DNA of 12,456 nucleotides, taken from CAYZXK01 sp964482395. Lineage in GTDB: Bacteria; Planctomycetota; Phycisphaerae; UBA1845; Fen-1342. The stretch covers positions 1 to 12,456 of the forward strand of contig CAYZXK010000008.1 in assembly GCA_964482395.1 (NCBI GenBank), in the 5' to 3' direction. The notes under the pieces were generated by a model. The model did no database searches, was not told the DNA's origin, and saw nothing but the letters and a program-made list of their open reading frames with translations. Positions within the stretch are counted from its first letter, which is position 1, and each line of letters begins with the position of its first letter. This document shows, piece after piece, positions 8,405-12,456 of the stretch. A program made the position numbers and the translations under genes.

Positions 8405-9169
8405 ATGAAACGCGGCGCCCCCATTCGAATTCTCACCATCGGGCTGGGCAGCCTGGTTTTGGGGGGTACCTGCCTGCCGCTGATTGACGAGACCCAGCAC
8501 CAGGCCATACCTGGGCACAAACTCGGAATTTCAGTCACCGCCTCCATGTTGGGCGAGACGGTAGCGGAGGGAACCAAGGTGGACATTCTGTGGGCCGCCG
8601 GCAACCTCACCGGCCAGCCCGCAACTGTCCAGGTGACGCTCGAATCGCGCCAGGATCTCTCCCAAGTTATTCTGCTTGAAGGATTTGTATTCGATGGCAC
8701 CGGCTACGAACAGACCTTCACTTGGAACACCGAGGGCTACTCCGGGCCGTACTCCATTATCGCTCGGGTTACTGCCGGTGAGCTGACCAGCCAAGACAAG
8801 AGTCGCGGCCTGGTAACTGTCGATTCCCGCCCTAGACTCTACTTCACCGCCCCACCCGCCGACGCCGAGTACACGCCGGATCCCAACGAGCCACTCAAGA
8901 TCGCTTGGGTCGGCGGCGACGAAAGCGGTACCGTCTCCATCGGACTGGATCCCGATACCGATCACGAAAGCGGGAACGAAATCTGGCTGATCACTGACCG
9001 AACTCTGCCTTACCCGGCGGCCGACGACTCCTTCGACTGGACCGGAACCGATGTGGACGGGGCGGCGGTCGAACCTGGCCCCTACAATCTCTTCGCCACA
9101 GCCACTGACGATATCAATGACGTGGTCAGGGTTGACGGCCTGGGTCTGATAATTATCCTCGAAGACTAG
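8405..9169 (+). CDS. Unrecognised exported protein with two Ig-like repeats
   Basis: The 254-aa product has a charged n-region (K2, R3, R8), a hydrophobic core and GGTC at 20-23. That is a degenerate lipobox (Thr at -1), so it may be a lipoprotein or a secreted protein. The rest looks like two copies of a beta-sandwich domain of roughly 100 residues each. Copy one has EGTKVDILW ... QTFTWNT ... GPYSIIARVTAGE and copy two has EPLKIAWVG ... DSFDWTGT ... GPYNLFATATDD. This pattern resembles Ig-like, FlgD-type or envelope-anchor domains. Copy two is rich in Asp (DPDTDHESGNE), which could bind calcium. There is no enzyme motif. The ATG has only a weak AAGTGG upstream. The gene is divergent from the lipoprotein gene at 7590 and 160 nt ahead of feoA. 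A structural or adhesive envelope role is an inference. Confidence 0.75.
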   Translation: MKRGAPIRILTIGLGSLVLGGTCLPLIDETQHQAIPGHKLGISVTASMLGETVAEGTKVDILWAAGNLTGQPATVQVTLESRQDLSQVILLEGFVFDGTGYEQTFTWNTEGYSGPYSIIARVTAGELTSQDKSRGLVTVDSRPRLYFTAPPADAEYTPDPNEPLKIAWVGGDESGTVSIGLDPDTDHESGNEIWLITDRTLPYPAADDSFDWTGTDVDGAAVEPGPYNLFATATDDINDVVRVDGLGLIIILED

Positions 9170-9240
9170 GCCCCGGTGGAGGCCACGCCGTGGCGGACAC
9201 GGCCATCCTCTTTCGCCTGCCGCTTGATATTTCTGTGGAC

Positions 9241-9280
9241 TGGATGTTGCATAAATCCGATGGATGGTATATAAATCAGT
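9241..9280 (+). repeat. Tandem 20-bp near-repeat over the feo promoter
   Basis: Positions 9241-9260 and 9261-9280 align without gaps and agree at 15 of 20 bases, sharing TGGATG at the start and ATAAATC at positions 11-17. The first copy also has an imperfect dyad (GGATGT-N5-AAATCC). The repeats cover the presumed promoter of feoAB and are spaced about two helical turns, as expected for a regulator binding twice on one face. Confidence 0.6.
9247..9275 (+). promoter_or_regulatory. Candidate feoAB promoter
   Basis: TATAAA (9270-9275) is a strong -10 match, preceded by TTGCAT (9247-9252, 3 of 6 consensus) at a 17-nt spacing. The weak -35 fits a regulated promoter. Transcription would start near 9282, giving a leader of about 48 nt to the feoA ATG. 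Confidence 0.45.
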
Positions 9281-9317
9281 CGCTCTCGGGGCGGGCCCTG
9301 GCGGGCATGAGGGCGAC

Positions 9318-9324
9318 AAAGGAG
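9318..9324 (+). promoter_or_regulatory. Ribosome binding site of feoA
   Basis: AAAGGAG lies 5 nt before the ATG at 9330. It decides this start over an in-frame upstream GTG or ATG-like codon at 9264. Confidence 0.7.
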
Positions 9325-9329
9325 CAACT

Positions 9330-9554
9330 ATGTCGTTGGCCGCTGCTCCGACTGGCAGAAGGCTGCGTATCCGCGCGGTCCGCTCAGGCGGACCGATTGG
9401 GTATCGCCTGATGGAACTGGGCCTGATTGAGGGCACTGAGGTTGAAGTGTTGGGTCGCGCCCCGCTGGGGGATCCGATACGGTTGCGGGTCGGCGACTAC
9501 GATCTGTCCCTGCGGTCGAATGAGGCATCTCTGATCGACGTGAACGCAGTGTGA
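9330..9554 (+). CDS. feoA: Ferrous iron transport protein A
   Basis: The product is 74 aa, the usual size for FeoA, a small cytoplasmic SH3-like protein thought to assist the FeoB transporter. Visible family features are RRLRIRAVRSGG, then GYRLMELGLIEGTEVEVLGRAPLGDP, then IRLRVGDYDLSLRSNEASLIDV. The start is the ATG with AAAGGAG 5 nt upstream. The stop overlaps the feoB GTG by 4 nt (GTGA), so the two genes form an operon with likely translational coupling. The promoter region carries a tandem repeat that may be the operator for an iron-responsive repressor such as a Fur or DtxR type protein. No exact Fur or DtxR consensus box is seen. Confidence 0.94.
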   Translation: MSLAAAPTGRRLRIRAVRSGGPIGYRLMELGLIEGTEVEVLGRAPLGDPIRLRVGDYDLSLRSNEASLIDVNAV

Positions 9555-11776
9555 GGCCCAGCTCCGGAAAGCCTGCCTGGTCGAGCAAATGGTCGGCTGA
9601 CAGCAACGCGCCTCCCGATCCCGCCTCGCAGGCTCGCGTTCGTTCCGGCCCGCCCGCAATAGCCCTGGTCGGCAATCCCAACACCGGCAAGACGACTTTA
9701 TTCAACTCCCTGACCGGGTTTCGTCGTCACGTGGCCAACTATCCCGGCGTCACGGTCGACGTCGGTCGCGGACCGATCCGCGGAGCCAACCGACCGCTGG
9801 AATTGCTCGACCTGCCGGGAACCTACAGTCTGTCGGCAGCCTCGCCGGACGAGGCCATCGTTTGGAGAACTCTCTATGGGCGGATACCCGGACAGGCCCG
9901 GCCCAGGGCCATCCTGACGATCGTCGACGCCTCCAACCCACTGCGAAACTTCTATCTCGTCAGTCAGCTTCTGGAGGTCGGCCTGCCGGTCGTGGTAGCG
10001 CTGAACATGATTGACGTGGCGGCTGCGCGGGGGCTGAGGATCGACGCCGAGGGGCTATCGCGGCATCTGGGCGTGCCGGTGGTACCGGTGGTCGCCACCC
10101 GGGCCCGGACGGTCGCCGCTCTAGTAGGCGCGTTGGAAGAAGCGATCCGGTCGCGGGCGCCCGCCCCGGGCGTAGAGTTACCCGAATTCCTGCGCCGGGA
10201 AGCAGCCCAGCTTGCTGAACAGTCCGCCGTCAGGCTGGATCCGGGCGAGGCGCTGCGGATACTGGTGGACCAGGGGGGCTATGCCGAACGCGACTTTCTG
10301 GCTCGGGGCGGCAGTTCAAGTCTACTGGAGCAATCTCGGCAGCGGTTGACGGCCAGCGGCTTGGATCCGGCGGCAGCCGAGATCCGGGCCCGTTACGACT
10401 GGGTCAATCGCTTGCTGGACGGCTTGATCGAGCGCGAACCGCCATCCGACCACAGTTGGTCGACCCACATCGACCATTTGCTCACTCATCGGGTCAGTGG
10501 AATCCTGCTGCTGCTGTTGGTTCTGTATGGGATTTTCTGCGCCGTCTACCTGGGGGCCCGTCCAGCCATAGAGGCGGTCGAAGTCTGCTTAGGGTGGGTG
10601 GAGGCGCAGGCCGTAAGGTTTTTGCCCGAAGGGGCCCTGCGAAGCCTGATTACCGCCGGCGTGTTGGCTGGAGTGGGGAGCGTTCTGGCATTCATGCCCC
10701 AGATTCTCGTCTTATTCCTTTTCCTGGCCATTCTGGAGGATTGCGGGTACCTGGCCCGGGCGGCGTTCATGGTGGATCGCCTAATGCGACCGCTGGGACT
10801 CAGCGGACGGGCGTTCATCCCGCTGCTTTCATCGTTCGCCTGTGCTGTGCCGGCAATCATGGGCACCCGGACGATCGCCGATCGTCGCGAACGGTTCCTC
10901 ACGATTTTCATCGCTCCGTTTATGAGTTGCTCGGCTCGCCTGCCGGTGTACAGCCTGCTGATCAGCGCGCTCTTGCCGACTCGGACCTGGCTGGGCGGCT
11001 GGCTGCGTTTGGACTCGCTGGTCATGCTGGCGATGTACCTGGTCGGGATAGTGGCGGCTATCCCGGCAGCCCTCGTACTGCGTCGAACGGTCCTGGCTGG
11101 TCCGCCAACCCCGTTCCTGCTGGAGCTCCCGAGCTACAAGTGGCCGCGGGTCCGCACGGTAGTACAGCGGGTGTACCTTGCCGGTCGCCGTTTCCTCACG
11201 CGGGCCGGGACGGTGATCCTGTTGGTCAACCTGATCGTTTGGGCTCTGGGCTACTTTCCACGCCGGCCGACGGTACTCGATGATCTCCGCCAGCGGGAGC
11301 AACTCGCAGGGTGGGACCGGGAGACTTTCGAGTCCGAGCTGGCCGCCGCTTATCTGCGCGATAGCTGCCTGGGTCGACTGGGTCGAAGCCTCGAACCGGT
11401 CATCGAGCCATTAGGCTGGGATTGGCGGATCGGAGTCAGCGTGCTGGCCGCCTTCCCCGCTCGCGAGCTGGTTATCGCCACTCTGGGCACAGTCTTCAAC
11501 CTCGGCCTGGGACCGGACGCCAATTCGGCCGGCCTGCGGGCCCGAGTCGCTCAGGTCACCTGGGAGCACTCCCAGCGGCCACTGTTCACATTGCCGGTCG
11601 GGCTTTCCCTCATGGTGTTCTTCGCCCTGTGCGCCCAATGCACGGGCACGCTGGTGGTCATTGCTCGGGAAACCGGCTCCTGGGTCTGGCCGCTGGGGTC
11701 GTTTGTGGGCATGACCGGGATGGCGTACCTGGCGGCGTGGGCGGTGTTCGCGGGGACTCGGGCCCTGGGCTGGTAG
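9551..11776 (+). CDS. feoB: Ferrous iron transport protein B
   Basis: FeoB is the inner-membrane Fe(II) transporter with an N-terminal G domain. The 741-aa product shows a 34-residue low-complexity lead, then G1 GNPNTGKTT (41-49), G2 Thr at 68 (GVTV), G3 DLPG (87-90), G4 NMID (152-155) and a G5-like VAT near 181. A helical spacer follows, and membrane segments begin near 320 (GILLLLLVLYGIF). Gate motifs are SSFACAVPAIMGTRTI near 426-441, with FMSCSARLPVYSLL after it, and FPARELVIATLG near 635-646. The C-terminus reads CAQCTGTLVVIARETGSW. The SFACAVP form is the non-enterobacterial version of the first gate and keeps its cysteine. The GTG start overlaps feoA by 4 nt. No feoC follows; an FAD oxidoreductase gene starts 140 nt downstream. 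Confidence 0.97.
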   Translation: MRPSSGKPAWSSKWSADSNAPPDPASQARVRSGPPAIALVGNPNTGKTTLFNSLTGFRRHVANYPGVTVDVGRGPIRGANRPLELLDLPGTYSLSAASPDEAIVWRTLYGRIPGQARPRAILTIVDASNPLRNFYLVSQLLEVGLPVVVALNMIDVAAARGLRIDAEGLSRHLGVPVVPVVATRARTVAALVGALEEAIRSRAPAPGVELPEFLRREAAQLAEQSAVRLDPGEALRILVDQGGYAERDFLARGGSSSLLEQSRQRLTASGLDPAAAEIRARYDWVNRLLDGLIEREPPSDHSWSTHIDHLLTHRVSGILLLLLVLYGIFCAVYLGARPAIEAVEVCLGWVEAQAVRFLPEGALRSLITAGVLAGVGSVLAFMPQILVLFLFLAILEDCGYLARAAFMVDRLMRPLGLSGRAFIPLLSSFACAVPAIMGTRTIADRRERFLTIFIAPFMSCSARLPVYSLLISALLPTRTWLGGWLRLDSLVMLAMYLVGIVAAIPAALVLRRTVLAGPPTPFLLELPSYKWPRVRTVVQRVYLAGRRFLTRAGTVILLVNLIVWALGYFPRRPTVLDDLRQREQLAGWDRETFESELAAAYLRDSCLGRLGRSLEPVIEPLGWDWRIGVSVLAAFPARELVIATLGTVFNLGLGPDANSAGLRARVAQVTWEHSQRPLFTLPVGLSLMVFFALCAQCTGTLVVIARETGSWVWPLGSFVGMTGMAYLAAWAVFAGTRALGW

Positions 11777-11787
11777 GCGGTCGGTTT

Positions 11788-11805
11788 GGCGGCATTTGCG
11801 CCGCC
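11788..11805 (+). terminator. Weak hairpin after feoB
   Basis: GGCGGC (11788-11793) and GCCGCC (11800-11805) form a perfect 6-bp GC stem with a 6-nt loop, 11 nt past the feoB stop. There is no following T-run, so intrinsic termination is doubtful. It could instead stabilise the transcript end or act with Rho. Confidence 0.3.
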
Positions 11806-11886
11806 CGGCAAAAGCGGCAAACTCTCCGAGGCTCGACGGTGGGAGCGGCGGTCGTTTCGCCGGGGAGCGCTGCCACCCCCCGCCGT

Positions 11887-11901
11887 GCGATATAGAATCG
11901 C
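11887..11901. promoter_or_regulatory. Palindrome over a -10-like sequence before the FAD oxidoreductase
   Basis: GCGAT-N5-ATCGC is a perfect 5-bp inverted repeat enclosing TATAGA (11891-11896), a fair -10 match, 15 nt before the ATG at 11917. No good -35 is visible. It could be an operator for the gene that follows, or chance. Confidence 0.3.
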
Positions 11902-11916
11902 GAGTCGAGCGGGAGC

Positions 11917-12456
11917 ATGGCCAAAGCAAAGCCCAACCTGGGACACGAGTGCGATCTGTTGATCGTCGGTGGTGGGGCCGCGGGCTGCGCCGCCGCCTTG
12001 GCCGCCCGGCGCCACAAGTTGCGCACGCTGCTGGTTGAGCGAGCCGATATGGCCGGATCCGGCCACTGTCCCGGCTGGCTGGGGCCAGCCGCGGTGCGAA
12101 TATGTTGTCAGAGCGGAATCAACCGACCGGCGGCGGGCGGAGCCAGCTTCGCCAAGCTGCGCATCTGGTCCTGGGAACTCGATCGCCATGTGGAAATCGC
12201 GGGCCGGGAGCTGACTGGATGGGTGGTCGACCCCTCGGCGTTCAGTCGGGCGCTGGTCGGCGCGGCCCGCAGGGCCGGCACAGAATTACTCATGCAGACC
12301 GCGGTCACCGAGCTCCAGTTAGGTGAAACCACTGTCAGCGCGCGATTGTCCGACGGTCGCACCGTAGCGGCGGCGGTCCTGCTCATCGCGGATGGAGCCG
12401 GGTCGGCCACCGCCCGGCTGGCACACTTTCCGCCGCTGCCCGCCGAGGCCCAGACC
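11917..12456 (+). CDS. FAD-dependent oxidoreductase, N-terminal part (partial)
   Basis: The first 180 codons of a flavoprotein run off the right edge with no stop. A dinucleotide-binding fold is clear: CDLLIVGGGAAGCAAALAA with GGGAAG at 18-23, and the acidic end of the second strand at LLVER (38-42). IADGAGSATARL at 157-168 is the second FAD motif of the monooxygenase/geranylgeranyl reductase type superfamily. VDPSAFSRALVGAARRAG (104-121) fits the same group. Residues 50-75 (HCPGWLGPAAVRICCQSG) are unusual and hold three cysteines. The substrate cannot be told from this part. The ATG follows GGGAG so closely (1 nt) that the ribosome site is poor, but no better in-frame start is seen. The gene lies 140 nt behind feoB on the same strand; a functional tie to iron uptake is unproven. 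Confidence 0.85.
   Translation, partial: MAKAKPNLGHECDLLIVGGGAAGCAAALAARRHKLRTLLVERADMAGSGHCPGWLGPAAVRICCQSGINRPAAGGASFAKLRIWSWELDRHVEIAGRELTGWVVDPSAFSRALVGAARRAGTELLMQTAVTELQLGETTVSARLSDGRTVAAAVLLIADGAGSATARLAHFPPLPAEAQT

Noticed and set aside
9241..9280. Classical Fur box or DtxR box at the feo promoter
   Set aside because: The tandem unit does not match the consensus of either; I report it only as a candidate operator of unknown type.

Overview
The window is high-GC bacterial DNA with densely packed genes, short overlaps and very long spurious open frames on both strands. I cannot fix the taxon. Two small exported proteins with lipobox-like signals, a TPM/LemA pair and a receiver-GGDEF regulator would suit a high-GC Gram-negative such as a planctomycete or phycisphaeral bacterium. 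That is a guess from gene style, not from a marker gene.

Left part (1-3093): the first 14 codons of a leftward gene with a strong ribosome site lie at the left edge. A 362-nt gap follows. Three rightward genes come next: a nucleotidyltransferase-fold protein whose catalytic residues appear lost, a secreted/membrane TPM-domain protein with a Gly-Phe-rich tail, and a LemA-family membrane protein with an N-terminal zinc ribbon. The last two overlap, and the lemA ribosome site is written inside the Gly-rich codons of its neighbour.

Centre (3107-7451): priA, the replication-restart helicase, runs leftward and converges on lemA with only 13 nt between stops. Divergent to it is a receiver-GGDEF diguanylate cyclase, whose end overlaps the start of surE (survival-protein nucleotidase) by 26 nt. 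No obvious functional link joins these housekeeping and signalling genes.

Right part (7452-12456): two unrecognised, probably exported proteins are divergently transcribed around a 221-nt spacer. The rightward one has a good sigma-70-type promoter, and two abutting hairpins fill its leader. Then comes a feoA-feoB ferrous iron uptake operon with a 4-nt GTGA overlap. Its promoter is covered by a 20-bp tandem near-repeat that looks like a regulator site. The window closes with the first 180 codons of an FAD-dependent oxidoreductase.

I found no tRNA, rRNA, CRISPR array, insertion sequence or integration site. The most interesting points are the feo promoter repeat, the degenerate nucleotidyltransferase beside TPM/LemA, the zinc-ribbon LemA with embedded ribosome site, and the double hairpin in the lipoprotein leader.
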